The notes: generated from the sequence alone by a model not told the origin. A stretch of DNA of 64,000 nt from Butyrivibrio sp. (GCA_015056575.1 SVGA01000022.1:1-64000), one strand, 5' to 3'. Shown: positions 24,732 through 34,951, numbered from the stretch's first letter. Made by a program: numbers and translations.

Positions 24732-27700
24732 ATGTATAACAAAGTCGAAACCGATATGAACTTTGTCGGAAGAGAGAAAAAGATCGAAGAGTTCTGGAAA
24801 AAAGAAGACATCTTCCAGAAGAGTGTTGATACCCGCAGCCAGGGTGAGATGTATATGTTCTATGACGGACCGCCCACAGCTAACGGTAAGCCCCATATCG
24901 GACACGTTTTAACCCGTGCCATCAAGGATATGATCCCAAGATACCGCACCATGAAGGGTTATACCGTTCCACGTAAGGCGGGCTGGGACACACACGGACT
25001 CCCCGTTGAGCTGGAAGTTGAGAAGATGCTCGGTCTCGATGGCAAGGAGCAGATCGAAGAGTACGGAATGGAGCCCTTCATCAAGAAATGTAAGGAATCT
25101 GTTTGGAAATACAAGGGAATGTGGGAGGATTTCTCCGGAACCGTTGGCTTCTGGGCTGATATGGACCACCCCTACATCACCTATGACGACAATTTCATCG
25201 AGTCAGAGTGGTGGGCGCTCAACGAGATCTGGAAGAAGGGTCTTCTTTACAAAGGCTTCAAGGTAGTTCCTTACTGCCCTCGCTGCGGAACTCCTCTTTC
25301 ATCCCACGAGGTTGCGCAGGGCTATAAGACTCTTAAGGAGCGCACAGCTGTTGTTCGCTTCAAGGTTGCAGGCGAAGATGCTTACTTCCTTGCATGGACA
25401 ACCACACCCTGGACACTTCCTTCAAACATCGGCCTCTGCGTAAATCCTGATGAGACTTATGTAAAGGTTAAGGCAGCAGACGGCTATACATATTATCTGG
25501 CACAGGCTCTTGCAGACACTGTTCTTGGCTCTCTTGCAAAAGAAGAGGGACAGGCAGCCTACGAGGTGCTTGAGACCTACAAGGGAACAGACCTCGAGTA
25601 CAAGGAGTACGAGCCTCTTTACCAGTGTGCCAAGGATGAGGCTGACAAGCAGCACAAGAAAGCCTTCTTCATCTACTGCGACAACTACGTAACCATGTCA
25701 GACGGTACCGGTATCGTACATATCGCTCCTGCATTCGGTGAAGACGATGCAAGAGTTGGTCGTAAGTACGACGCACCTCTTGTACAGATGGTTGATTCAG
25801 AGGGTAGACTTAAAGAAGAGACTCCTTTTGCCGGCTACAGATGTAAGCCTACCCAGAAGGAGATGGATGAGGGTGCCATCAGCGCAGATCCTGAGGTTCT
25901 TAAGGACCTGGACGGAAGAGGACTTCTGTTCTCGGCACCTAAGATGGAGCACGATTATCCTCACTGCTGGAGATGCTCAACACCGCTTCTGTACTATGCT
26001 CGCTCATCATGGTTCATCAAGGTTACAGAGGTTAAGGATGACCTTATTCGCAACAATAAAGAGATCAACTGGGTTCCCGAGTCAATCGGTAAGGGAAGAT
26101 TCGGCGACTGGCTTGAGAACATTCAGGACTGGGGTATCTCCCGTGACAGATACTGGGGAACACCTCTTAATATCTGGGAGTGCGATGACTGCGGTCATCA
26201 GCTTTCAGTAGGCTCAAGAAAAGAGCTTGCTGAGCTTTCAGGAGATCCCAGCGCAGAGACCTGTGAGCTTCACAGACCATACATAGATAAATATGAGATC
26301 ACCTGCCCTAAGTGCGGCAAGAAGATGCACAGGGTAAAAGAGGTTATCGACTGCTGGTTCGATTCAGGAGCAATGCCTTTTGCACAGCTCCACTACCCAT
26401 TTGAAAACAAGGAGCTCTTCGAGAAGCAGTTCCCCGCTGAGTTCATCTCAGAGGCGGTAGACCAGACGAGAGGATGGTTCTACTCACTGCACGCTGAGGC
26501 TACACTGCTCTTTAACAAGCCTGCATTCAAGAATGTTATCGTTCTTGGTCTTGTTCAGGATGAGAACGGACAGAAGATGAGTAAGAGTAAGGGCAATGCG
26601 GTTGATCCTTTCGAGGCCCTTGAGAAATACGGGGCAGATGCCATCAGATGGTACTTCTATACAAACTCTGCTCCATGGCTTCCTTCAAGATTCTCCGGTG
26701 ATGCGGTTATGGAAGGACAGCGCAAGTTCCTGGGAACACTTTGGAACACCTATGCATTCTTTACACTCTATGCAAATATCGACGGTTTCGACGCCGCTGA
26801 CTATAAGCTTGAGACAGACAAGCTCACTGTCATGGACAAGTGGCTTCTTTCAAAGCTTAACAGCTGCGTAAAGGCAGTAGATGAGAACCTTAACAACTAC
26901 AGGATCCCTGAGGCAGGTAAGGCTCTGGACAACTTCGTTGATGAGATGTCCAACTGGTACGTAAGAAGATCCCGTGAGCGCTTCTGGGCTAAGGGTATGG
27001 AGCAGGACAAGATCTCCGCATACATGACCCTTTATACAGCACTTGTGACTGTTGCCAAGGCAGCAGCTCCCATGGTTCCTTTTATGACAGAGGAGATTTA
27101 CCAGAACCTTGTTCGAAACAGCTTCAAGGATGCTCCCGAGAGTATCCACCTTTGTGACTTCCCTGTTGTGGATGAGTCCATGATCGACACCAACCTTGAG
27201 AAGGACATGGAAGAGGTTCTCGACATCGTAGTCCTTGGAAGAGCGGCAAGAAATGCAGCAAACATCAAGAACCGTCAGCCTATCGGCCAGATGTATGTAA
27301 AGGCTGAGCAGACTGTAGGCGAGTTCTATACAGATATCATCAGAGAGGAGCTCAACGTCAAGAACGTTTCCTTCACAGATGATGTAAGAGACTTTACAAG
27401 CTACAGCTTCAAACCTCAGCTTAAGACTCTGGGACCTAAGTACGGCAAGAACATCGGAGCTATCAAGGCTTACCTTGAGGGACTTGACGGAAATGCCACC
27501 ATGGACGAACTCAATACCAACGGCAGCATCAAGTTCACTGTAAATGATGTGGATGTTGAGCTTGTTAAGGAAGACCTTCTTATCGAAATGGCTCAGAAGG
27601 AAGGCTTTGTATCACAGGAGAACTGGGGGATCACCGTTGTTCTTGATACCAATCTTACAGAGGAGCTTATCAATGAAGGCTTCGTCCTTGAGGTTATCAG

Positions 27701-27923
27701 TAAGGTTCAGACCATGCGTAAGGATTCAGGCTTCGAAGTTATGGATCACATCAAGGTATCCCTTAACGGCAATGAGAAGCTTGCAGGCATCGTAAAGGCC
27801 AACGAGAACAGCATCTCCACAAAGGTTCTTGCCAACGAAGTGGTTTACGGAGCTGATGTGGCCAATGCTAAGGAGTGGGATATCAACGGCGAGAAGGTAA
27901 CTATCGGTGTTGAGAAAGTCTGA
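24732..27923 (+). CDS. ileS: Isoleucyl-tRNA synthetase
   Basis: The 1063-residue class Ia synthetase has the HIGH motif as KPHIGHV (about residues 55-61) and KMSKS as QKMSKSKGN (about 614-622). A large CP1 editing domain contains WTTTPWTLPSNIGL (about 223-236), and an anticodon-binding domain begins near 660. The size and the absence of a C-terminal zinc finger fit the longer IleS2-like type common in Clostridia. AAAGGAGAG precedes the ATG. Expression is controlled by the upstream isoleucine T-box, and a terminator follows. Confidence 0.98.
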   Translation: MYNKVETDMNFVGREKKIEEFWKKEDIFQKSVDTRSQGEMYMFYDGPPTANGKPHIGHVLTRAIKDMIPRYRTMKGYTVPRKAGWDTHGLPVELEVEKMLGLDGKEQIEEYGMEPFIKKCKESVWKYKGMWEDFSGTVGFWADMDHPYITYDDNFIESEWWALNEIWKKGLLYKGFKVVPYCPRCGTPLSSHEVAQGYKTLKERTAVVRFKVAGEDAYFLAWTTTPWTLPSNIGLCVNPDETYVKVKAADGYTYYLAQALADTVLGSLAKEEGQAAYEVLETYKGTDLEYKEYEPLYQCAKDEADKQHKKAFFIYCDNYVTMSDGTGIVHIAPAFGEDDARVGRKYDAPLVQMVDSEGRLKEETPFAGYRCKPTQKEMDEGAISADPEVLKDLDGRGLLFSAPKMEHDYPHCWRCSTPLLYYARSSWFIKVTEVKDDLIRNNKEINWVPESIGKGRFGDWLENIQDWGISRDRYWGTPLNIWECDDCGHQLSVGSRKELAELSGDPSAETCELHRPYIDKYEITCPKCGKKMHRVKEVIDCWFDSGAMPFAQLHYPFENKELFEKQFPAEFISEAVDQTRGWFYSLHAEATLLFNKPAFKNVIVLGLVQDENGQKMSKSKGNAVDPFEALEKYGADAIRWYFYTNSAPWLPSRFSGDAVMEGQRKFLGTLWNTYAFFTLYANIDGFDAADYKLETDKLTVMDKWLLSKLNSCVKAVDENLNNYRIPEAGKALDNFVDEMSNWYVRRSRERFWAKGMEQDKISAYMTLYTALVTVAKAAAPMVPFMTEEIYQNLVRNSFKDAPESIHLCDFPVVDESMIDTNLEKDMEEVLDIVVLGRAARNAANIKNRQPIGQMYVKAEQTVGEFYTDIIREELNVKNVSFTDDVRDFTSYSFKPQLKTLGPKYGKNIGAIKAYLEGLDGNATMDELNTNGSIKFTVNDVDVELVKEDLLIEMAQKEGFVSQENWGITVVLDTNLTEELINEGFVLEVISKVQTMRKDSGFEVMDHIKVSLNGNEKLAGIVKANENSISTKVLANEVVYGADVANAKEWDINGEKVTIGVEKV

Positions 27924-27968
27924 TAACCTGCAAAAGAGCTAAATAACAGAAATCATGCGATAAATGAG

Positions 27969-28000
27969 CACCTCCATCCTCTAAAGATGGGGGTGTTTTT
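27969..28000 (+). terminator. Intrinsic terminator after ileS
   Basis: CACCTCCATC (27969-27978) pairs with GATGGGGGTG (27986-27995), one wobble, followed by TTTTT. Confidence 0.85.
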
Positions 28001-28010
28001 AATATTGTCT

Positions 28011-28037
28011 TAATGAATTGCGTATATAGGCCGATAT
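28011..28037 (+). promoter_or_regulatory. Sigma-28 (SigD/FliA) flagellin promoter
   Basis: TAAT (28011-28014), exactly 15 bases, then GCCGATAT (28030-28037). This fits the flagellar sigma consensus TAAA-N15-GCCGATAA and lies upstream of flagellin. Confidence 0.8.
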
Positions 28038-28094
28038 AAATAATAGCCAAAGGGATGTGGCTGATAACCTGCAAGGACGCCTTTTAAGACCCCC

Positions 28095-28129
28095 GCCTGA
28101 CAAGGGACTTCAGGCAGCTTAAGAAGGAT
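28095..28129 (+). promoter_or_regulatory. Candidate CsrA-binding flagellin leader
   Basis: GCCTGA (28095-28100) and TCAGGC (28110-28115) form a hairpin whose loop CAAGGGACT exposes GGGA. A second GGA lies in the Shine-Dalgarno AAGGAT (28124-28129). A GGA in a loop plus one in the ribosome binding site is the arrangement by which CsrA represses flagellin in Bacillus. Inferred. Confidence 0.45.
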
Positions 28130-28138
28130 CTTTTTACC

Positions 28139-30037
28139 ATGGTAATACAGCACAATCTCTTAGCAATGAATTCAAACAGACAGCTCGGAATAACGACTGG
28201 CCTCCAGGCCAAGTCGTCTGAAAAGCTGTCTTCAGGTTATAGAATCAATCGTGCTGCAGATGATGCTGCAGGTCTTGCTATCAGTGAAAAAATGAGAAGA
28301 CAGATACGCGGACTGGATCAGGCTTCAAGGAACGTCCAGGACGGTGTTTCTTATGTCCAGGTTGCGGATGCGGCCCTCGCTGAGATCGATGAGATGCTTG
28401 CCCGTATGACGGAGCTCTGCGTCAAGGCGGCCAATGATCCACTTACTCCCGAAGACAGAGAATATATCGATTCCGAGATACAGCAGCTTAAGGTTGAATG
28501 TAACAAAACTTTCCATACTACTTCTTTCAACGAAAAGCTTATCTGGGATGAGAATACAACAGACAGGAAAGCTATAGGAACGGAGCAGAGACCGATATTT
28601 ACCTGGGGCATTCAGAATAGTTGGTACAGCGGCACGGTCACCGAAACAAATAAGGCTGCATGGCCCAGCGATGGTGCATTCCGCTTTGAAGCAACAGGCA
28701 GCGGAGTAAAGGTAAAGTGGAACGGTTATGACGGCATCAATTACACCAGTAACGAGATTGCCTGGCCTTCTGAGGACGCCCTTAAAGAAGGATTTACCAT
28801 AAAACTGGACAGCTCTACCATGGATTATTCAACCTATCCTTCAGCTCAGGGCATTTCTCCCAATCTGCGGCTTACCCTGGACAGCGATGCCACGATGGCA
28901 CAGCTGGTTTCAGAGCTCAACAATAAAGCTGTAGGAACCAGCTCAGGATATTCATTATCAGGTACGGTCCGCGGAGACAGCCGCTCAAGTATTTCCGGAA
29001 GTATGACCTACCCGGCCGGAATTATCAGCAGAAACGCTGCAAACGGGAGTGAAGATCATATCAATCCCGACGGGAATGACCCCGACAACAGAAAAAACGC
29101 ATCGGATACTTCAACGATGAGTTTTGATTTCGACTTTGGAAAAAACGCAAACACACAGCCCTCAACCCCCGCTACTTTTGATGTTACAGCAAAGTACAGC
29201 GGCTCCGTATATACATCATCAGGAGAGAGAAGTGCAACAACGGAAGGTGTCTGGTGGTATTACTATAAAGGGAACAAATACTCCAGAAATATGTCTTTCA
29301 ATAATGCCGACCTCGAAACAGCAATTAACAATGCTCTCAACGGAACAACAGCTAATAATTCGCTTATAAATTCCAGTACTGTAGGTGGACAACTTCATAT
29401 AAATTTTGCACTTACCACATCGGATACTCTGAAATATACAAATGCTGGAACAGATGTAACAGGCACTATCGGAAGTTTTACCCTTCACATGAATGTTGAC
29501 GAGTCTGAAACTGCGGAAGATATCATTACAAGAATAGCCAATATTTCCGGTGTGGATATGACCAGAAGTAGCATGAACTCCATGCAGATGCTCAATTACA
29601 GCGCCAACAATTTCGAAGCAAATATCTACGCAGGAACAATGAAGCTGAACATACAGGCAGGTTCCGAGAGCGGCGATGACAACATAATTCCCCTTATCTA
29701 TGATGTTCTCAACAACCATTCACTGGGAATTAACGCTATTAATGCTCTTACCAGAGATAATGCTATTGATGGTCTTGATAAGGTAAAAAAGGCTGCTCAG
29801 ATTGTGGATGAGCAGCGCGGCGTATTCGGCGCCTATCAGAATCGTATGGAGCATGCCATAAAGAATCTGGATAACGTTGTAGAAAACACACAAAGCGCAG
29901 AGTCCCTGATCCGTGACACGGATATGGCAAGAGAGATGGTGAAATATTCCAACAATAACATTCTTGCTCAGGCAGGGCAGTCAATACTGGCTCAGGCCAA
30001 TCAGACAAATCAGGGCGTTCTTGCACTTCTTCAGTAA
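28139..30037 (+). CDS. fliC: Flagellin
   Basis: The 632-residue protein has the conserved flagellin ends. The N-terminal D0/D1 begins MVIQHNLLAMNSNRQLGITT and includes KLSSGYRINRAADDAAGLAISEKMRRQIRGL (about residues 29-59). The C-terminal D1/D0 ends SILAQANQTNQGVLALLQ. Between about 150 and 530 is a long Ser/Thr/Asn-rich variable domain that would form the outer filament surface and makes this protein much larger than a minimal ~270-residue flagellin. It is a single gene between terminators, driven by a sigma-28-type promoter. Confidence 0.95.
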   Translation: MVIQHNLLAMNSNRQLGITTGLQAKSSEKLSSGYRINRAADDAAGLAISEKMRRQIRGLDQASRNVQDGVSYVQVADAALAEIDEMLARMTELCVKAANDPLTPEDREYIDSEIQQLKVECNKTFHTTSFNEKLIWDENTTDRKAIGTEQRPIFTWGIQNSWYSGTVTETNKAAWPSDGAFRFEATGSGVKVKWNGYDGINYTSNEIAWPSEDALKEGFTIKLDSSTMDYSTYPSAQGISPNLRLTLDSDATMAQLVSELNNKAVGTSSGYSLSGTVRGDSRSSISGSMTYPAGIISRNAANGSEDHINPDGNDPDNRKNASDTSTMSFDFDFGKNANTQPSTPATFDVTAKYSGSVYTSSGERSATTEGVWWYYYKGNKYSRNMSFNNADLETAINNALNGTTANNSLINSSTVGGQLHINFALTTSDTLKYTNAGTDVTGTIGSFTLHMNVDESETAEDIITRIANISGVDMTRSSMNSMQMLNYSANNFEANIYAGTMKLNIQAGSESGDDNIIPLIYDVLNNHSLGINAINALTRDNAIDGLDKVKKAAQIVDEQRGVFGAYQNRMEHAIKNLDNVVENTQSAESLIRDTDMAREMVKYSNNNILAQAGQSILAQANQTNQGVLALLQ

Positions 30038-30085
30038 ATGTGCTGTAGATCGCGTGAAATGAGCTAATTTACGGATTGTTTATAG

Positions 30086-30135
30086 AAAAGTGCACTATTT
30101 TGCGGTAGAATTAAATAGTGCTCTTTTCTTTTTTT
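30086..30135 (+). terminator. Intrinsic terminator after flagellin
   Basis: AAAAGTGCACTATTT (30086-30100) pairs with AAATAGTGCTCTTTT (30113-30127) with one mismatch, followed by a long T-rich run. Confidence 0.8.
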
Positions 30136-30175
30136 TACGAAATAACAGAGAGTGAACCAATCGTCAGGAGGATAT

Positions 30176-32647
30176 ATGAAGAAGAAAAAACTATCTTTTG
30201 ACAAAGATCTCTTCAAGAGAAGTGTCCAGTACAACGTTAAGACTCTTTACAGAAAGACCATGGAAGAGGCTACGCCTCAGGAGATGTATCAAGCTGCGGC
30301 ATATGCAATCAAGGATGCCATTGTCGATCACTGGATGACAACCCAGAAGGCAGCTGCGGAGCAGGACCCCAAGATCGTGTACTACATGTCCATGGAATTC
30401 CTTATGGGAAGAGCCTTCGGTAACAACCTGATCAACCTTCAGGCATATAAACCCGTCAAGGAAGCTCTTGATGAGCTGGGAATAGACGTAAATATGATCG
30501 AGGATCAGGAGCCCGATCCCGCCCTTGGAAACGGTGGTCTTGGAAGACTTGCCGCATGTTTTCTTGATTCTCTTTCAACTCTCGGATACATGGCCTACGG
30601 CTGCGGTATCCGCTACAAATACGGTATGTTCCGCCAGAAGATCAAGGACGGCTATCAGGTTGAGGTTCCGGATACCTGGCTTGAGAACGGTAATCCCTTT
30701 GAACTTAGAAGAAATGAGTACGCCAAGGAAGTTAAGTTTGGCGGCTATGTAAATATGTATACCGACGAGCGCGGAAGAACCGTGTTTAAGCAGGAGGGAT
30801 ATCAGGTTGTTAAGGCCATTCCCTACGATCTTCCCGTTGTCGGCTACGGCAATGGTGTGGTAAACACCTTGAGGATCTGGGATGCGGAGCCTGTTCAGTG
30901 CTTCCAGCTGGATTCCTTCGACAAGGGCGACTACCAGAAGGCTGTTGAGCAGGAGAATCTTGCAAGCCAGCTCTGCGAAGTCCTCTACCCCAACGACAAT
31001 CACATCGCGGGAAAAGAGCTGAGGCTCAAGCAGCAGTATTTCTTTATCTCAGCTTCTGTTCAGACCGCTATCAAGAGATATCTCAAAAAACATGATGACA
31101 TCAGAAAGTTCTACGAGAAGGCTGTATTCCAGCTCAATGATACTCACCCCACAGTGGCTGTTGCAGAGCTTATGCGTATTCTCATGGATGAGTATTACTT
31201 AACCTGGGATGAAGCCTGGGATGTAACAACAAAGACCTGCTGCTACACCAACCACACCATCATGGCTGAAGCCCTTGAGAAGTGGCCGGTAGATCTTTTC
31301 CAGAGGCTGCTTCCCAGAATTTATCAGATAGTAGATGAGATCAACAGAAGATTTGTGGATCAGATCATGCGCCAGTACTCGGGTCACGCAGGAATCGATG
31401 TTCAGGCCAAGATCAGAAGCATGGCTATCCTTTATGACAACCAGGTCAAAATGGCTCACCTTGCCATTGTAGGCGGACATTCCGTAAACGGTGTTGCAAG
31501 ACTCCACACCGAGATCCTGGAAAAGAGAGAGCTCAAGGACTTCTACGAGATGATGCCCGAGAAGTTCAACAACAAGACCAACGGTATCACCCAGAGAAGA
31601 TTCCTTATGCACGCCAATCCCCTTCTGGCAGACTGGGTTACAGAGAAGATCGGCGACGGCTGGATCACAGACCTCTCCGAGATGAGCAAGCTCAAACAGT
31701 TTGTTGACGACAAGAAGGCTCAGGCCGAGTTCATGGAGATCAAGCTCAAGAACAAGAAACGCCTTGCAGCCTATATCCTGGAGCACAACGGCGTTGAGGT
31801 TGATCCAAAGTCCATTTTTGATGTACAGGTAAAGAGACTTCACGAGTACAAGAGACAGCTCCTTAACATACTTCAGGTTATCCATAAATACAACGAGATC
31901 AAAACGCATCCGGACAATGACTTTTATCCCAAGACTTACATCTTCGGAGCCAAGGCAGCAGCCGGATACCTTACCGCGAAGCTTACCATCAAGCTCATTA
32001 ACTCAGTGGCTGATGTGGTTAATAACGATCCCGACATCAACGGCAAGCTCAAGGTTGTATTTATCGAGGATTACAAGGTTTCAAACGCAGAGCTGATCTT
32101 TGCTGCAGCTGATATTTCAGAGCAAATCTCAACCGCAAGTAAAGAGGCTTCCGGAACCGGAAACATGAAGATGATGCTTAACGGTGCGGTTACATTGGGA
32201 ACACTGGACGGTGCCAACGTGGAGATCGTCAATGAGGTTGGTGAGGAGAACGCATTTATCTTCGGTCTTACCTCTCAGGAGGTTATGGACTTCGAGAAGC
32301 ACGGCGGCTACAATCCCATGGACATCTATAACAGCAATCCCAATGTTAAGACTGTTCTGGATAAACTGGTGGACGGAACCTTCTCTTCAGACAGAGAACT
32401 GTTCAGACCGCTTTATAACTGCCTGCTGAATACCATCAATTCCAACAAGGCAGATCAGTACTTTATTCTTAAGGATTTTGAGGCCTACCTTGAGGCACAG
32501 AGAAAGATTTCAGATGCCTACGCAGACAAGAAGCGCTGGGCAAAGATGTCCATGATGAACACCGCATGCTGCGGCAAGTTCTCATCAGACAGAACCATCC
32601 AGGAATATGTGGATGAGGTATGGCATTTGGATAAGCTTGAGCTTTAA
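30176..32647 (+). CDS. glgP: Glycogen/alpha-glucan phosphorylase
   Basis: This 823-residue GT35 phosphorylase has ALGNGGLGRLAACFLDSLSTLG (about residues 119-140) and the PLP-binding lysine in EASGTGNMKMMLNGAVTLGTLDGANVE (about K664). Regulatory phosphorylation sites of eukaryotic enzymes are absent. It releases glucose 1-phosphate from glycogen or maltodextrins in the cytoplasm. ATG 30176 follows AGGAGGATAT directly and is preferred over in-frame codons upstream. Its stop overlaps the convergent AraC-type regulator gene by three bases, and no separate terminator is visible. Confidence 0.96.
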   Translation: MKKKKLSFDKDLFKRSVQYNVKTLYRKTMEEATPQEMYQAAAYAIKDAIVDHWMTTQKAAAEQDPKIVYYMSMEFLMGRAFGNNLINLQAYKPVKEALDELGIDVNMIEDQEPDPALGNGGLGRLAACFLDSLSTLGYMAYGCGIRYKYGMFRQKIKDGYQVEVPDTWLENGNPFELRRNEYAKEVKFGGYVNMYTDERGRTVFKQEGYQVVKAIPYDLPVVGYGNGVVNTLRIWDAEPVQCFQLDSFDKGDYQKAVEQENLASQLCEVLYPNDNHIAGKELRLKQQYFFISASVQTAIKRYLKKHDDIRKFYEKAVFQLNDTHPTVAVAELMRILMDEYYLTWDEAWDVTTKTCCYTNHTIMAEALEKWPVDLFQRLLPRIYQIVDEINRRFVDQIMRQYSGHAGIDVQAKIRSMAILYDNQVKMAHLAIVGGHSVNGVARLHTEILEKRELKDFYEMMPEKFNNKTNGITQRRFLMHANPLLADWVTEKIGDGWITDLSEMSKLKQFVDDKKAQAEFMEIKLKNKKRLAAYILEHNGVEVDPKSIFDVQVKRLHEYKRQLLNILQVIHKYNEIKTHPDNDFYPKTYIFGAKAAAGYLTAKLTIKLINSVADVVNNDPDINGKLKVVFIEDYKVSNAELIFAAADISEQISTASKEASGTGNMKMMLNGAVTLGTLDGANVEIVNEVGEENAFIFGLTSQEVMDFEKHGGYNPMDIYNSNPNVKTVLDKLVDGTFSSDRELFRPLYNCLLNTINSNKADQYFILKDFEAYLEAQRKISDAYADKKRWAKMSMMNTACCGKFSSDRTIQEYVDEVWHLDKLEL

Positions 32648-33558
32648 TTTGGATCGTTGGACTCTAAGTGACGCTCCTCGATGAGCTTTTCCACCTGTTT
32701 TAAATGCTCCTTATTACCGGCATTAGTATCGCTCTTGGGCAGAGTTTTTCTGTATCCCGAGGGCGATATTTTTTTCTCCTGACGGAAAGCTTTGGAGAAA
32801 ACAAGGGGATCCGAGTAGCCGCAGGATATGGCTATAGACTCGATGGGAAGCTGGGTGAGCTGCAGAAGCTCTGTGGCCTTGGCAATGCGGTAGCTTGTCA
32901 GATACTGCTGGGGCGATATGCCAAGGGTTTTCTGGAAAAGAGTATAGAGGTAACTCCTGTTGATGCAGACGTAGTTTGCAATGTCGGTGACCTTTATGGG
33001 GTTACAGTAGTTGCTGCGGATATAGGCCTGGGCCCTGTTTACGTAGTCATTGGCGCTGCCGCTGTCACTTCTTTGTGATACGCTGATGCCGGAGGCTATC
33101 ACGGACAGGAACATGGAAAGAAGGCCGTTCCTTCTAAGAACGTCCTCTACACTGAAGGTATTGTGATCCATCATGTCCTTGATAAGGTCATAGATGGTCT
33201 GTTGTGCATCGCTTTTGAACACAGGCTGAATGAGAGATAGGCCAAGCTGTGAAACGATGGCCTCAGCTCTTTTGCCTCCGAATCCGACCCAGGCATAGGT
33301 CCAGGGGTCTGCGTCGTCAGCCACGTAGTAGGCCAGCTCGTCGGGAACGATAAGGAAACCGTAGCCTTCCCTGAGGGGATAGGTCTTTCCGCCTATGTTA
33401 AAAGAGCCTTTGCCGCTTAAAACATAGTGGATCATGAAATGTGGCTTAAGGGCAGGCCCAAAGCTGTGTCCCGGCAGGGTCTGGGAGAGCCCGCAGCAGT
33501 ACACATAAAGATCGTCGGATTCCTCGGTATTAAACAGCAGTTTATAGGCTTTTTCCAT
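32644..33558 (-). CDS. AraC-family transcriptional regulator
   Basis: The 304-residue protein has an N-terminal cupin-like ligand domain (HFMIHYVLSGKGSFNIGGKTYPLREGYGFLIVPDE, about residues 36-72) and a C-terminal double HTH of AraC type (KVTDIANYVCINRSYLYTLFQKTLGISPQQYL...IAISCGYSDPLVFSKAFRQEKKISPSGYR, about 188-275). These usually sense a sugar. GGAGAGG seven bases before ATG 33558 supports that start. It converges on glgP and has no transport genes nearby, so its targets are unknown. Confidence 0.9.
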   Translation of the reverse strand: MEKAYKLLFNTEESDDLYVYCCGLSQTLPGHSFGPALKPHFMIHYVLSGKGSFNIGGKTYPLREGYGFLIVPDELAYYVADDADPWTYAWVGFGGKRAEAIVSQLGLSLIQPVFKSDAQQTIYDLIKDMMDHNTFSVEDVLRRNGLLSMFLSVIASGISVSQRSDSGSANDYVNRAQAYIRSNYCNPIKVTDIANYVCINRSYLYTLFQKTLGISPQQYLTSYRIAKATELLQLTQLPIESIAISCGYSDPLVFSKAFRQEKKISPSGYRKTLPKSDTNAGNKEHLKQVEKLIEERHLESNDPN

Positions 33559-33701
33559 AGATGAACCTCTCCAAGATACGTCTTTTTGATACAAAAGTAT
33601 TGTAATATGCCGCTAACGGGGATTTCAAGTGCTATCATTCGCGGTTTTTAGGGGCTTAGGATAATTGTTTTTTCGCCATTTTTACTGTAAAATGTAAGTT
33701 G

Positions 33702-33724
33702 CATTTTGTATAATGTACAAAATG
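33702..33724. promoter_or_regulatory. Dyad overlapping the xpaC-telA promoter
   Basis: CATTTTGTA-TAATG-TACAAAATG is a perfect 9-bp inverted repeat. It encloses TATAAT (33709-33714), a likely -10 box, so a repressor bound here would block transcription. Confidence 0.55.
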
Positions 33725-33742
33725 TGAAAGGAACAGATCAAA

Positions 33743-34951
33743 TTGGCTAACGATAGAGATGAATTTATAAAAGCCGGGAAAGAGATATTAGACAGCGTAA
33801 CCATCGCCATTGACAAGAACGATTACAGTCATCTTGGCGCGGATATCTCCAAGGTTATAAAGTCAGTTTCCGTGGCACCAAGAACCACCTACTCCAGCGC
33901 AAGACAGGCGCAGACAATGAACGGGACCGCAAGACAGGTTGGAAGGCCCAAGCCCGTGTTCATTCCGTTTTTGCAGAAGAAAGTCAGCAGATATCTGGGA
34001 GTACCGGAGATGTTCTTCGGAGGAGCCATGGGAGTGTTTTTTATTATGGCTCTTTTGGGCGCTCTGGTGAGCGGCTCGGTTGCAGGAGCCATAGCGATGG
34101 GCGTTGTTTCAGCCCTTTGTGTGGCGGCTTTTTTCAACGGACTCAGGAAATACAGGCTTTCAAGTAAGTATTATCAGTACGGCAATATCCTCAAGGAGGC
34201 ACAGTACTTCTCGATTTCGGACCTTGCGAAGGTTGTACTTAAGAGCGACAAAGAGGTTCTCAAGGACATCAAGGATATGATGAAGCGGGGATTCCTTCCA
34301 AGAGCAAGGCTTGACCGCACAGAGACCACCTGTATGATCACCGATGAAGCGTATAAGATGTACGAAGGTGCGGAGAATGACAGGATCGCCAGGGAGAACC
34401 GCGAGAGAGAAGCTGCTCAGGTGACCAGTGAGGCCAACAAGGCTAAACAGGCAGCATATGCTCAGTATCCTCAGAAGGTAAAAGACATCCTGGTTGAGGG
34501 CGACGAGTACGTTACCTACGTAAGACAGGTCAATGACATCATCCCCGATACGGAGGAGATGTCCAATAAGCTTTACAGACTTGAAGAGATCATGAACAAG
34601 ATCTTTATGCAGGTCAAAAGAGATCCCTCCAGCGCGGACGATCTTCACAAGCTTATGACTTATTATCTTCCCACTACCAAGAAACTTCTTGGGGCGTATG
34701 TGGAACTGGACAGACAGCCTGAGGTTGGAGACAACATTACCAAGACCAAGGATCAGATCGATGCAGCCATGGATACCATTAACAGCGCATTTGAGAACCT
34801 CCTTAACAGTCTTTTCCAGGATATGGCCTGGGATATATCATCGGACATCTCGGTTATGAAGACCATGATGGCACAGGACGGACTTACACAAGAGGGACAG
34901 GGTTTTGCCTCGGCAGCTGCAGCAGCGGCTACTCAGACACAGCCTAAATAA
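33743..34951 (+). CDS. xpaC: XpaC-like 5-bromo-4-chloroindolyl phosphate hydrolysis family protein
   Basis: The 402-residue protein has a soluble N-terminus, two adjacent membrane segments (about residues 95-130: FFGGAMGVFFIMALLGALVSGSVAGAIAMGVVSAL...) and a long helical C-terminal part, as in XpaC family proteins. The start is TTG 33743 after AAAGGAAC. TelA follows after 23 bases; XpaC-TelA pairs are common in Firmicutes, but their biochemical role is poorly defined. A perfect dyad covers the promoter. Confidence 0.8.
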   Translation: MANDRDEFIKAGKEILDSVTIAIDKNDYSHLGADISKVIKSVSVAPRTTYSSARQAQTMNGTARQVGRPKPVFIPFLQKKVSRYLGVPEMFFGGAMGVFFIMALLGALVSGSVAGAIAMGVVSALCVAAFFNGLRKYRLSSKYYQYGNILKEAQYFSISDLAKVVLKSDKEVLKDIKDMMKRGFLPRARLDRTETTCMITDEAYKMYEGAENDRIARENREREAAQVTSEANKAKQAAYAQYPQKVKDILVEGDEYVTYVRQVNDIIPDTEEMSNKLYRLEEIMNKIFMQVKRDPSSADDLHKLMTYYLPTTKKLLGAYVELDRQPEVGDNITKTKDQIDAAMDTINSAFENLLNSLFQDMAWDISSDISVMKTMMAQDGLTQEGQGFASAAAAAATQTQPK

